A DNA stretch of 45,928 nt from Priapulus caudatus (taxonomy: Eukaryota; Priapulida; Priapulimorpha; Priapulimorphida; Priapulidae): NCBI RefSeq assembly GCF_000485595.1, contig NW_014577231.1, positions 492,796-538,723 on the forward strand, read 5' to 3'. Of this stretch, positions 1-10,570 are shown piece after piece. How positions within the stretch are numbered: the first letter of the stretch is position 1; each line of letters opens with the position of its first letter. The translations under genes were made by a program, and so were the position numbers. Under the pieces are notes generated by a model, which searched no databases, was not told where the DNA came from, and was given only the letters and a program-made list of their open reading frames with translations.

Positions 1-310
1 ACTATTACAACCAATGACGTCAAGATGCTAGCTAATCCAACATGGTCTACTATTACAACCAATGACGTCAAGATGCTAGCTAATCCAACATGGTCTACTA
101 TTACAACCAATGACGTCAAGATGCTAGCTAATCCAACATGGTCTACTATTACAACCAATGACGTCAAGATGCTAGCTAATCCAACATGGTCTACTATTAC
201 AACCAATGACGTCAAGATGCTAGCTAATCCAACATGGTCTACTATTACAACCAATGACGTCAAGACGATTGCTAATCCAACATGAACCACTGTTACAACC
301 AATGACTCAC
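1..310. repeat. 48-bp minisatellite with a CRE palindrome in each unit
   Basis: Six 48-bp units run from the window edge, followed by a partial seventh. The first five are identical; the sixth (241-288) is altered. Each full unit contains the perfect palindrome TGACGTCA (15, 63, 111, 159, 207, 255), preceded by CCAA so that a CCAAT box overlaps it, and most contain GCTAGC. In the partial seventh unit the palindrome has lost one G and reads TGACTCA. The period is a multiple of three, so one frame stays open across the array; the peptide is simply the repeat. The array probably continues to the left of the window. If HID1's last exon lies further left, this is inside its last intron. Confidence 0.95.
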
Positions 311-745
311 ACAACCACCAGTAGCATTCCTTATCGTGTCTAGATAAAACATCATCTAAAGCAAAATCAGGGATGAGAATGAAGAATTTCATTTTCAGAG
401 AAGATCACAAGTTGGGGGGGGGGGAGCCAACTATTCATTTCATTCAAACTAATACAATGTGTTTTACGTGTTGATGAATACAAACTAATTTCTGTTATTG
501 CAATATTACACACACTTTCTCACATTATGTGTACATGTAACACATACATGTACAGAGAAGAATCTTATTAATAAAGGTACTGTTGAGAGTGAAATACAGA
601 TTTTACATTCTTAACCTTATCCCCCCCCCAAATCTTTCTTGTGGAATTTAGACGTTTTACAAAATCGACCCCAGGGACTGTCAAATCTGAGAAATTTTTT
701 GGATCCGAGGAAGATTCTCATCCCTGCAAAATAAAAGTTGAATAC
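311..745. other. Non-coding spacer, probably HID1 last intron
   Basis: AT-rich sequence with a G run near 415-424, a C run near 621-629 and an ACATGTAC-type palindromic patch near 530-553. I looked on the minus strand for the final HID1 exon (family C-terminus with a VWYDTD-like motif) and did not find it. No gene is seen. Confidence 0.6.
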
Positions 746-904
746 CTTAGATAGATGACTCCCCACATGTAGGTGCGGAACCACATGCTTGTGCCTTGGT
801 TGGCCTGGTACTTTCGGATGAGGATCGGATGAGGCACAGGCAGAAGGCCTACCAACGTTCCATGCTGCAGAAACTTTAGAATCTCACTCTCATCTGTAAG
901 TCCC
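746..904 (-). CDS. HID1: HID1 exon Q (near C-terminus)
   Basis: Encodes GLTDESEILKFLQHGTLVGL followed by LPVPHPILIRKY and WFRTYMWGVIYLR, the most conserved C-terminal block of HID1. The acceptor is ..ATATAAG|GGGACTTAC (the first G completes the Lys codon from exon P) and the donor is CTAAG|GTATTC. Length is 159 nt: 1 + 52 codons + 2. It is separated from exon P by a 7.7-kb intron filled by nested transposons. It should splice on to the final exon, which lies outside the window. Confidence 0.96.
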
Positions 905-1004
905 CTTATATCATAAATACAAATGCAATATGTAGAAACACATAACACATATATAACAAAATAATATCCAATACAATGGGGTTAGCCGCTAGCTTTGTCA
1001 GCAG

Positions 1005-1182
1005 GTGGCGCAGCGGGAGTTAGAGGTGTTAGAACGATTGCGCAATCAACCGGTCAGTTGGAAAGATACAGGAATCACGAATAGCCGATCGTATCATCAT
1101 AGCGATATAACCAAGTTAAAATGCCTTTGTAAAGTCTGCAGCGATCACTTCAGAGAGGCTGACTATACTAGCACACTTTTAA
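1005..1182 (+). pseudogene. THAP-like zinc-finger exon fragment in transposon
   Basis: The frame reads from a GTG codon preceded by a possible acceptor (TTGTCAGCAG|GTGGCG). It contains a conserved-looking Trp (SWKD) and ends with CKVCSDHFREADYTSTLL. The CSDHF..xD signature is that of the C-terminal half of the C2CH THAP DNA-binding domain. A consensus donor GTAAGT follows at 1183, and a pyrimidine-rich acceptor (TTTTTTTTAG) at 1635 would continue with NRKKETSR before a stop. The second element copy (about 19420-19640) keeps the same exon and donor but with indels. The first Cys pair of the THAP domain is not seen, so this is a relic or an internal exon. The THAP identity rests on the motif alone. 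Confidence 0.5.
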
Positions 1183-1635
1183 GTAAGTGTAATATCGAAA
1201 ATAGCTTATAAACATTAGTTATTAGCTCATTTTGACTAGTCTAGATTATAAAAACAACTGTTAGTGCTTACTCACTCTGACACGCATCTACTTCGCTACC
1301 GAGCCGCAGGATAATTATAATAGCACATATGCCAGTGGCAACGTTCAGCCATGGTACCATTTCGTGTAAACTCATCGAGGAACCCACGCGCGGTCCCCCC
1401 TCACGTTACGCACCGCGAGGTACCAGTACCTAAGGCTCACCAACGGTACTTGGCCTAATGTTATCACCGGATTTGTCTACATGTTTATCTATTGTACCTA
1501 CCTGACGACTCTCACACAAGCCTCCCACTCCGCACAAAGTGCCTATAGCCCTTCGTTGCACACCACGCTTTTTTTTAATAATCATATTTTCAATATAGAA
1601 TAATATATAATTAAATAAGTCTCTATTTTTTTTAG

Positions 1636-1944
1636 ACCGAAAGAAAGAGACCTCAAGGTATTGACGACTGATAAATAGTGCATGATAAACAACGCCAGAT
1701 CAATGCACTTCAAAGCAACAACTCACACTCCTCAACTCCGCACACACGCCTCTGTTAAGGACCATAGAGTATCTTAAGTAGGATTCATGTGCAGAGGGTT
1801 CACTGGTCTAAGCAAGAATCTTAAAAATATTAAAAAGAGCACCTGCCCATCAAGAACATTTATCTACAGTGGAAAGAAATGTTAGGTGTGCTTCATGATT
1901 TCCAACTTTAGCGCGAGCTATTGTCAGCCAGTAATGCCTAGTAG
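1636..1944 (+). other. Downstream part of element 1, non-coding as read
   Basis: This is the sequence after the presumed THAP intron. It is shared with element 2 (about 20030-20340) at lower identity and is interrupted at 1945 by the nested element. Element 2 shows the uninterrupted junction, which fixes the insertion site. No open frame is supported. Confidence 0.5.
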
Positions 1945-2560
1945 GTCAGGGGGTGTTAGGGATTATTTGGTTCACATTCTTTCCAAAAGCACAATTTGCC
2001 CAGATGGTTGCCTCATACCATACTTTTTCGATTTGGCGGGCGCCGTACGGGCGCCCCCCCGGGGGCCGCCATATTCGGCAATTCCAATATGGCCACCACC
2101 CGGGGTTGGGGGCAATCGGGGTTAAACAGCAAAAGATCTATCAATCCATAAACTAAGATACACTTTTTTAGGGCGTTTTCAAGGTCTGGGAGATCTGATT
2201 CTGATCTTACTTCAGTGATTTTGACGGTCAAGGTTCACCCCTCAAGGTTACCTAAACGTCATTTATGGGGTCAAATAGTAATTTTTAGTGGTTTTTTTGT
2301 CAATATATTACAAAACAGCACCTTCATTTTATCAGGTTTTCCGGGGGTTTGAGTTAACCCGATCTGCGACCTTAATTTGACGATTTGAGGACAATATTGC
2401 ATGTCAGGGGTCACGATTAGAGGTCACGCGGACCGAGAGGTGAATCGTACTCGTCGAATCTACTAGGTAAAAAAGCATTAAACACTGAAGAATTAGACAG
2501 TAATCGACCACTTTTTAGGCATTTGTGGCCTCTGAGAATCCGATTCTTGATCTTATAAAA

Positions 2561-4675
2561 AATATTATAGGCGATTTGAGGACATCAGTGATCACATCGT
2601 TTGGAGATCAAAGGTCAAAGCTCAGCAGTGCTACTACTAAAATAAACAAGATTCATTCGAGGAATCAAATTCTCTTTTATTAAAGTAATTCAGACTTAAA
2701 GTATTACTACTGCTCGTCATCTTCGCTATTAACGCACCCTACCTTCGCATTGGCAAACGGGCCGTACATCGGGCACACCGACGCGTTTGCATTTGCACCT
2801 TTCCTTGTGCATGCCTTTGACGGCTGAAGCCGACAGTGCAAAGCCGAGAAATGGCAATGTCAATGGAAGCTCGCTGAGAAGTGCGTCCATAGTGGTTGCC
2901 ATGTATGCGTGTCATCTTTGTGCCATCCCCACTCTACTGAAGTCGAGGAATTCTTCTTGCTCGTGGACGAGGTGGCCTGACTCCAGTAGAAAAATGTGCC
3001 TGTAGTAACGCTTGTTCACGATGCCTCGGCAAACAGATGATAGCTTGGGTGAGGTGGAACTACTTTTTTCCAGTGATCTGCTTCCAGTGATGAAGAGGCC
3101 GGAGGCCCTGGGCTCTTGACAGCCAGCTGCCACCACACCCCTTGCCTGTACATGAGTACCACGACAGCGTTTCGATCTGCGCTGACGATATGTACAACAC
3201 GCAACTGAGAGGCCAGCGGTTCGCGTGTGAGAGCCACTAGGTGTGTCGGAGGTCCGGCATGCTTGTCCAGGGCTGCCCAGAGCCGGTCTTCTTGCCACAT
3301 CAAGAAACTGTGAAGTCGTCGTCACATGTCCTGACTTAGGCTGTGGAGAGGGGTAGGTGCAAGGACTTTTGGAAGGACCGAGAATTTGGAGGCCGATGGT
3401 ATGGATGAATATCACGGTACTTTTTACGCTACCGAACCCCACCCAGAGCTCCGCCCTGATAGGCGAAGGGTCTCGAAAACCGGTATTGGCCAAAACCACA
3501 ACACGCTGTCTACCGTGCGAACATAGGGGCTGTTGTTTATGACCCTGCCTCTAGGGCAGGTGTGCGATGCCCAGTAAGGATCTTGTGTCCGCCTCGGAAT
3601 GGTTGCACGCTGAAGTGTTGTGAGCGTCACAATGCTTGCTTGGAGATCACGGTCTCGAAACGGGTATTCAGGAGGAGCTTATTCACCCTTGTCAGTTCTT
3701 AGGAGACCTTACTGTGTGCGATGATGAGAAAGAGCTTCCTTCTTGCTTCTCCTCATTTTTTTAAAGCCACTTATTACCATTCATGCTTCGAAATTTGAGT
3801 GCTGCCCATCGCCGACTCTTGTTCCGTGGGCCCTTCCCACGTCGTAGCGCTGCCCGTGATAGCTTCGAGGTTATTGTCATTGGCGGATATTTATCCCATA
3901 CAGCGTCGATGCGTGGGTACCACTCTTCATTTGGGCCTCCAGAAATGGTACAATGTGTGAAGCCGGCACATACTCTCTTGAATGTTTTGTGCGTTGTGGG
4001 GCGCACCATGTGGATCACTTGCTGCCATAATCCAACCCACCATACCGAGGTTATGTTCGCGAGCAACGGGTGCGGCAGTGGGTGGCATTGAGGCATTGAA
4101 GAATGTCCGATTTGTCCCAGATCGCGCGGCCCTCGATCCGGCCAGGCTGGTGGCTCGTCTCTTGATTTTCGAACCGAAAGAAGGTCTGCCATGTCTGCAT
4201 CGCGCGACACGACTGAAGTGAGAGGAAAAGTTGGTGTATTTCGTCATATTCTGTCCTCTGTATGCCAGGGTCCCTTCTTTGCCTTTTTTTTTGAGTCAGG
4301 GTCGCGTTGGCGAATGTTAGCATGTTGTTACCGCTTTGATGGCTATCAGCATACCCCCGGCGTACTGGGGAAGCTTTTCAGCCTTTCAATGACGGGTTGC
4401 CTAGTGCTCGGACCAGCCTCGATGAACGATAGTACATCCTTTTCGAAACTTGACTTGCAAGCTGTGTCTTCCTTCATGATGAGCAGTGCGATGCATGATG
4501 GGGGTCGCTGGATGGCCTCGAACTCCTCAACTATTCCCTTGTGCGCGAGTCAGGGATGGCCAGTAAAGCATTGTTTCTTGATTCCGATTCAACATTCTCA
4601 GAATCTGGATTTAGGCCGCACAGTAAGCATTGTTTGCTGTCCGTTCACATTCTCAGAATCTGCCTTCCAGTAAAC
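2561..4675. other. Interior of the nested element, unassigned
   Basis: Mid-GC sequence with overlapping open frames on both strands (for example minus 2912-3499, 195 codons, and minus 3016-3303, 95 codons; overlapping frames at 3761-4323). They look like the remains of one coding region broken by frameshifts, possibly a transposase, but I see no DDE, zinc-finger or helicase motif and do not name a function. Confidence 0.35.
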
Positions 4676-4822
4676 CACACGTACACACACACGCACGCGC
4701 ACGGGCACACGCACACGCCACCACACAGCGCAACGCGCACGCGCACACGCACACGCACGTCACACACCACACACACTACAACGCACGATCACACCACACA
4801 CACACACACACGTACACACACA
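4676..4822. repeat. CA/CG-rich dinucleotide tract
   Basis: Mostly alternating CA and CG dinucleotides (ACACGCACGCGCACG type). It is the same sequence class as the large tracts at 6435-8025. Long open frames through it are a by-product of composition. Confidence 0.85.
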
Positions 4823-5304
4823 CTCCGGCAATCAGCAGAGCGTTCCCTTGCCCGCAATCATGCGTGTTACGTGTCGCAAGATCTCTGCCTCGAGATCGGA
4901 TTCGGACCGTAGCCTAAGGGTTCCTCGTCCGAACCGCGTCGCTGTAGGCATGCACGGCCCTTAATTTTTAATTGGTGGCCCAGGCGGGCACCTCATACCC
5001 GCCCACATTTCAGGTGGCCCGACGCCGTTTCAGAGGATGGCCATTGGCACCCGGGCCACGTTAAAGTTCGAGCCCTGCGTCATGTGTGCAACTGGCTCAT
5101 TATACATAGGAAAACAATAGTTTCTAATTTTTCTGAAAAGTCGGTTTGTCGCTTACGGTCGGTTCGTTGTCGCTGCAGTGTGTCTTGGCAAAAGTGTTTC
5201 TGTGGAGAAAATCTCAAACTTTTTTGGATTGGGCGGTGACACACCAGAAACAACTGGGTTGTACCCAAAATGACTCTTTAGGGTGACCTTGAGGGGACCT
5301 TGAC
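4823..5304. other. Interior of nested element, no gene seen
   Basis: Contains TGGCCCAGGCGG at 4976 and GTTCGAGCC at 5066, which fit the pol III A-box and B-box consensus but are about 90 bp apart, with no recognisable tRNA fold. I make no gene call. Confidence 0.3.
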
Positions 5305-5984
5305 TTCGAATCTATTAAATAGATCAGAATCGGATTCTCAGAGGCCACAAATCCTAAAAAGTGGTATTATGTCTGAATCTAGCACTTTTGGTTTTTTACT
5401 TATAATTGACGTTACGATTCACTCCGGTCGGGTGACCTCTATCGTGACCCTGACATGCAATATTGGCCTCAAATCGTTTCAAATAAGCGTCGATTCGGGT
5501 TACTCAACCCCGGAAACTGATTAATAATATGTTTCTGTGTTTGTAACTATATTGACAAAAAAACACTTTAAAAAATGACATCATTTAGACCCCTAAAATG
5601 ACCGTTAGGTGACTTGATCGTCAAATCACTGCAAGTAGATAGGAATCAGAATTCCCAGACCTTGAAAACCCTAAAAAGTTGGTATATTGTATGATTATAG
5701 TTCTTTTGGATGTTTTTAACTAGGATTAACCCCCAAACCCGGGGTGGTGGGCCATATTGGAAGTTTGCAATATGGCGGCCCGGGGAGCGCCCATTTCCGC
5801 GCGCCGCCAGAATCGGAAAAATGTATGGTATGGGCAACAGGTGGGCACAATTTGGCTGCTTTTGGAAAAATGTGAACCACAAACGGCCCTTTTTTAGCCC
5901 TACCCACCCCTGACTTATAGTGTCTGTAGTAAATGGCGCTGCATTTTAGAAATAAAGATATTCATAATTTGTATTGCCCAACTT

Positions 5985-6435
5985 GAGTCTTGTAGCTTGG
6001 ATATAATCTCAAATAAACATATTACATAACTCCTGAGCACACGACAAAAAGAAGCAACACCCACTTCACATATGCACCACTAATATCACCGTGAATCTCA
6101 ATTTAAACATAATTACATAACTCCTTGAGCACACCACAAAAGAAGCAACACCCCACTTACATCAGATGCACCACTAATTCTCACCGTGAATCTCGAATAA
6201 ACATATTCACACAACTCCTGAGCACACACAAAAGAATCAACACCCACTTCACATAGTGCACCACTAATCATTCCCGTGAATCTCAATAAACATATTACAC
6301 AAACTTCCTGAGCACACACAAAAGAATTCAAACACCCACTTCACATATGGCCACCACTAATATTCATCGTGGAATCTCAATAAACATATTACATAAACTC
6401 CTCAGCACACACAAAGAATAAACACCGCTTCACAT
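5985..6435. repeat. ~86-bp tandem repeat, block 1 (each unit with AATAAA)
   Basis: About five units of roughly 86 bp share the head GAATCTCAATAAACATATTA and the tail CACATATGCACCACTAATAT. Each carries AATAAA. Small indels between units look like read error as much as divergence. The same unit recurs at 7205, 8112, 20405, 21119 and 21815. Confidence 0.9.
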
Positions 6436-7125
6436 AATGCGACGCAAGCACACACGTACGCATGCACGCACGCACGCCACAACACTTGTACGTTGTGCGC
6501 ACACGCACGCACGCACACGCAACCCATACACAGTGACGTGCACACGGCACGCACGCACGCACGCACGCACGCCACCGCACACACGTGACACGTGTACCTG
6601 CCCACGCACGGCACAACCACGCACGCATGCACGTACATGTATGGACACGACGACACACGCACGCACACACCGTGCCGTTACACGGGCACGACACACGCAC
6701 GCCATGCACGGCATGTGTACGTACACACGCACGCACGCACATACGTGTACGTGCAAACGCACGCCACGCATACATGCATGTGTTACGTGCACACGCAACG
6801 CATGCACGCCACCTGTACGTGCATGCACGCACGCAAGCACACACGTACGCATGCCACGCACGGGTACGTAACACGCACCCACGCACGCATGCACTGCACA
6901 GCTACCGTGCACACGCACGCACGCACGCAATGTACGTGCACAGCGCACGCACACACGTGGGACGTGCACACCCACGCACACTACGATTCGCATGCACGTT
7001 ACATGGTATGACCACACGCACGCACGCACCACACACACACGCGACGCACGTACCGCACTGTACGTGCCCTACACGCAGCGCCACGCATGACACACGTGGA
7101 CGTGCATCACCAACGCCACGCACGA
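6435..7125. repeat. Alternating pyrimidine-purine tract 1 (Z-DNA-prone)
   Basis: About 690 bp built almost wholly of CA, CG, TG and TA steps (CACGCACGCACACACGTGTACG type). Strict alternation cannot contain TAA, TAG or TGA, so long frames are open on both strands; none is a gene. Breaks in the alternation are mostly isolated CC or GG doublets. Confidence 0.9.
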
Positions 7126-7375
7126 TATATATTGTCAGCGCGAATATAGGGTGTTCGCGTGTACGACAGTTTAGGGGCTCTCTGAGGTCATACATGTACC
7201 TACATACATACATGAATCTCAATAAACATATTACATAAATCCTCAGCACACACAAAAGAATAAAGCACCCACTTCACATATGCAACCACTGAATATCACA
7301 AGTGATACTCAATAAACATATTACATAACTCCTCAGCACACACAAAAGAAGTAAACACCCGCTTACATATGGACG
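7126..7375. repeat. Linker plus ~86-bp units, block 2
   Basis: A ~85-bp linker (TATATTGTCAGCGCGAATAT ... CATACATGTACCTACATACA) joins the tract to two ~86-bp units. The same linker recurs at about 8030-8115 and 21030-21118, so tract, linker and units form a higher-order module. Confidence 0.85.
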
Positions 7376-8025
7376 CAAGCACACACGTACGCATGCACCG
7401 CACGCACCGCACACAACTTGGTACGTCGCGCCACCACGCCACGCACGCACGCACCCATACACGCTGGCGGTGCCACAGCACGCACGCACGCACGCACGCA
7501 CGCATGCACACACCGTGACACGGTACTGCACACGCACGCAACACGCACGCATGCGACGTACATGTCATGACACACGCACACCGCACGCACACACGTGCCA
7601 CGTTTACACGCACGCACACACGCACGCATGCACGCATGTGTACGCTTACACCACGCACGCACGGCACATTTACGTGTACGTGCAACGCACGCACGCACGC
7701 ATGCCACGCACCTGTACGTGCAGACGCCACGCACGCAAGCACACACGTACGGCATGCACGCACGGGTACGTACACACGCACCCACGCACGGCGATGCACG
7801 CCACGAGTACGTGCCACACGCACGCACGCACGCAAACATGTATGTGCACACGCACGCACACACGTGGAAGTGCACACCCACGCACACACGCTCGCCATGC
7901 ACGTACAATGCTATGACCACACGCATGCGCACGCACACCACACACACACGCACGCACGTACGCACTTGTACGTGCACACGCACGCACGCATGCCACACAC
8001 GTGACGCTGCCACACCCACCGCACG
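7376..8025. repeat. Alternating pyrimidine-purine tract 2 (Z-DNA-prone)
   Basis: Second copy of the CGCA/TGTA tract with the same properties as tract 1. Open frames on both strands are compositional. Confidence 0.9.
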
Positions 8026-8265
8026 CACGGCATATTATATTGTCACGGCGCGAAATATGGTGTGTACCAGACAGTAGAGGCTCTTCTGCACGGTCTAATG
8101 TACCTACATACATACATGAATCTCAATAAACATATTACATAACTCCTCAGCACACACACAAAAGAATAAACACCCACTTCACATATGCACCACTAATATC
8201 ACAGTGTATCTCAATAAACATATTACATAACTCCTCAGCACACACAAAAGAATAAACACCCACTT
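8026..8265. repeat. Linker plus ~86-bp units, block 3
   Basis: Third linker and about two ~86-bp units. They are followed by ~85 bp of unique terminal sequence and the right TIR of element 1; the terminal sequence is shared with element 2 (21910-22018). Confidence 0.85.
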
Positions 8266-8568
8266 CCCCCACTCTATCCCGGGTGTGCATCTGGGTACGT
8301 GGATAATCTTCACCTCTGCAGATGTGCTGCCCTCCAGCGGCAACTGTTTCTAGCGGCTAACCCCATTCAACTTAATTTCACGTAAACAAGACTTCACATT
8401 TTTTGTGAAGCAGTTAAGGCAGTTGGTTTTTTATGGTGAGTTTTTTTGCTATAAACATTTTATTTTAAATTATTACTCCAGTTTTTTTAGATTACAATAA
8501 CAAAAAATGATTGATGTAACAAAAGAATTTCACATTTGGAATTGTTAAATTAGATCTCATCCACTTAC

Positions 8569-8660
8569 TTGTCAATGCAGATCTTTTCCACTTGTGGTAC
8601 CAGAACCTGCAACATCCTCATGATTGTCTGTAGCGGTAGTTTCTGTTTCCATGACAACAC
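8569..8660 (-). CDS. HID1: HID1 exon P
   Basis: Encodes VLSWKQKLPLQTIMRMLQVL then VPQVEKICIDK, an almost exact match to the conserved helix block before the C-terminal domain. The acceptor is GTGTACAG|GTGTTG and the donor GACAA|GTAAGTGG. Length is 92 nt, ending in phase 2. Confidence 0.97.
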
Positions 8661-8853
8661 CTGTACACACCATAAAAATCACAAATTCGCACCAAATACA
8701 CCATGTAACTCGGCGCTTTGTAGGCTAATGATGATGAATTTCGCCAACAGAGATTATTTCCAACTATACTCAAGTAGTTTTTAACTGGCCAGTGAACTAC
8801 AAAAGGCAATATTGTGCCAGGTAGCAAAGCCAGATTGCAGTTGATTCACTTAC

Positions 8854-8970
8854 CCAGTCGCATGTTGGCACCCATGCAGCTGGGTTAATGCAGGTGTCTG
8901 ACCTCTTCATCATTATCGCTTCAGACTTGGTCGACTGAACGGAGTAAGTAGGACTTGCTGGCGGAGTTGG
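8854..8970 (-). CDS. HID1: HID1 exon O (end of the variable linker)
   Basis: 39 codons in phase 0, between CCTCACAG|CCAACT and GACTGG|GTAAGT. The Ser/Thr/Pro-rich N-terminal part is not conserved. The end AAWVPTCDW corresponds to the family's short Trp-containing segment just before the SWKSKLPL block. Confidence 0.85.
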
Positions 8971-9171
8971 CTGTGAGGAAAAATGAGAAAAAGAAACTAA
9001 AGCTATATACCTTAACGCTGGTTTTTGTGGCTATCAAGTGTGCTCCAGATTTTAGATGTGTTATTGGCAACCTCTCCGTATAATGTGAAAACCATAGCAT
9101 CAGCTATGGTAAGTAACCCCAAAGCCAGTAGGTGTACTGCACTCTACTAACTAATGCACACAATATCTCAC

Positions 9172-9410
9172 CAAGCTTTTCGACTTCTCCAGTTGCCTAC
9201 TGGTACCACTGTCGTGTTTTCCCTCGTCTTCCGGCGCGCTTTCCGTTCCCTCGGCAACCGCCGCATCATGAGACTCGTCCGCATCTTCTGTGGGTGGTTG
9301 CATGGCAATGCCCTCCTGGATGGACATAGCATTCTCTGCGACTTCCTTCAAGGTCGGCTGGTTCGCGGTTGTCGTTGTCGGATGCGACTGCTCCGTCATT
9401 TTGCTGATCG
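9172..9410 (-). CDS. HID1: HID1 exon N (acidic linker)
   Basis: 79 codons plus two bases. It begins ISKMTEQSH, matching the family's IDKLTEKSQ, then becomes an acidic Ala/Glu/Asp/Ser-rich stretch that is probably disordered and is longer than in the human protein. The acceptor is TTGTGCAG|CGATC and the donor AGCTTG|GTGAGA. Confidence 0.85.
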
Positions 9411-9554
9411 CTGCACAATGGCAAATTGCTCTAGTGAGAACTCCAGACTGAGAGAGATCGAAAAGCAATTACAACATAGTAGTCCTCGAGCACTACATGG
9501 ACGATGAAGAAGAAAAAGAACAATAACAACAAAAAGTAAACAACAACAACGGCA

Positions 9555-9585
9555 AATGAAAGTGTCAATGACACTGTAGCTCACC
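9555..9585. repeat. 31-bp sequence repeated exactly in another HID1 intron
   Basis: It begins AATGAAAGTGTCAATGACAC and ends GTAGCTCACC. It is identical to 26433-26463 in intron A/B. It contains the palindrome GTGTC-AAT-GACAC. The sequences after it differ, so it may be the shared head of two short interspersed elements. Confidence 0.85.
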
Positions 9586-9919
9586 TTGGGTGTGATAGAA
9601 GAGGGAGGGGGGATATATAAAGCATGGGTATATATGGGACAACTTTCATTATATAGCATATCTCCCATTATATACTCTTGATAATGATATATGCATAAGT
9701 TTTGACGTGAAAATAAGTCTGAAATCTTGACGAGAGATAGCGCTACGCCGAAATGATCGCCATTTTGGTTTTCGATATATCGCGCAAATAAAAACAATAA
9801 AATATTCCAGTCAAATTACTGTAACGAAGAATCTAAAACACAACATTACACGTATATAGGTATGATTGTAGAGTTGTTGACCAGTTAGACGAAATAAACG
9901 TAATAGGATGTTGTCATCT
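9586..9919. other. HID1 intron M/N, AT-rich, no gene
   Basis: AT-rich intronic sequence with runs of TATATA near 9613-9660. Nothing further is recognised. Confidence 0.4.
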
Positions 9920-10530
9920 CTCCCATAGGAATAATGTTTTGGGGCTAGCCTTACACATTCACATACCAAAATTGAACAAAATCGAATGAATTTAGATGGC
10001 CATTTTCATTTTTGCCAAAAAGTGGGCGTGGCTCAAAAGTAGGTCGACTGGTGTGCTCTAAAATAGGAAGGTCAAATCTCTCCCATAAGAGTAACAACTG
10101 TATTCAATTTGAAACATGTGGGTCAAACGGTTCTTGAGTTATCGTTGACCATAGGCAGACACTGAAATGCATAGTGAAATTGCCAAAATCTACCTAATTT
10201 GCATAATTTAAAAAAAGTCCTCATTCATTCACATACTATAAATGAGCAAAATCCGTTGAACCTAAACTGACTTATAGCCATTTCCATTTTTGCCAAAAAG
10301 TGGACGTGGCTCAAAAGTAGGTCGACTGGTGTGCTCCAAAATAGGACGTTCAAACCTCTCCCATAGGAGTAACAACTGTATGCAATTTAAAACATGTGGG
10401 TCAAACGGTTCTTGAGTTATCGTTGACCGTAGCCAAATGTTGACGAACGGACGGACGGACGTACGACAGACGACACCCCATGGCAATAGCACATCTTGAC
10501 GATGTCAAGGCAAGCTAAAAAACCACGACA
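9920..10530. repeat. ~280-bp tandem duplication ending in an ACGG tract
   Basis: Two similar segments (about 9920-10153 and 10205-10431) share the motif TTTTTGCCAAAAAGTGG and the stretch from CTCCCATA to TTGAGTTATCGTTGACC. The second is followed by ACGGACGGACGG (from about 10446) and a tail ending TGACGATGTCAAGGCAAGCT. A related ACGG tract with the tail motif GAGCTAAAAA lies at 23311-23395. This is a dispersed repeat of a type common in marine invertebrates; the class is not assigned. Confidence 0.65.
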
Positions 10531-10570
10531 AAAACAGCAACTGGAGGGTGGCGCCACCATGCTCGGCTAC

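Larger units (their letters stand above)
1945..5914. mobile_element. Long-TIR DNA element nested in element 1
   Basis: It begins GTCAGGGGGTG and ends CACCCCTGAC. About 610 bp at each end (1945 to ~2560 and ~5305 to 5914) are inverted copies, including a GC-rich core around CGCCATATTG and a shared stretch GGCCTCTGAGAATCCGATTC. It breaks a sequence that is continuous in element 2, so it arrived after the element 1 copy. The ~2.7-kb interior has no frame I can assign. No clear target duplication is visible. Confidence 0.8.
975..8367. mobile_element. TIR DNA element 1 (AATGGGG family) with THAP-like relic, inside HID1 intron P/Q
   Basis: The ends are a perfect 18-bp inverted repeat, AATGGGGTTAGCCGCTAG at 975-992 and its complement at 8350-8367. 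A second copy with the same ends lies at 19388-22018, and the first ~970 bp and the terminal ~100 bp of the two copies match. The interior holds a THAP-like exon (1005-1182), a nested long-TIR element (1945-5914), and alternating modules of ~86-bp and CGCA-rich repeats (5985-8265). No clear target-site duplication is seen next to the TIRs, and no intact transposase is present, so the superfamily is unassigned. THAP domains are known from P-type and Kolobok transposases. Confidence 0.8.

Noticed and set aside
25-285. 86-codon frame of 16-residue repeats
   Set aside because: It is the 48-bp minisatellite, whose length is a multiple of three; no sign of a real repeat protein (no signal, no flanking domain).
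2912-3499. 195-codon minus frame in the nested element
   Set aside because: Overlaps other frames of similar quality and has no recognised motif; kept only as an unassigned relic of the element.
4976-5074. Pol III A-box and B-box (tRNA or SINE)
   Set aside because: Consensus words only, ~90 bp apart, no cloverleaf and no A-tail.
6389-7255. Many long overlapping frames (up to 217 codons) on both strands
   Set aside because: They lie in alternating pyrimidine-purine sequence that cannot contain stop codons. The peptides are repetitive Cys/Ala/Val or Thr/His/Arg.
7274-8113. Further long frames on both strands
   Set aside because: Same compositional cause as above.
9586-9660. TATATAAA-like word as a promoter
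   Set aside because: It lies in an AT-rich intron with many TATA words, no start site and no downstream gene on that strand.
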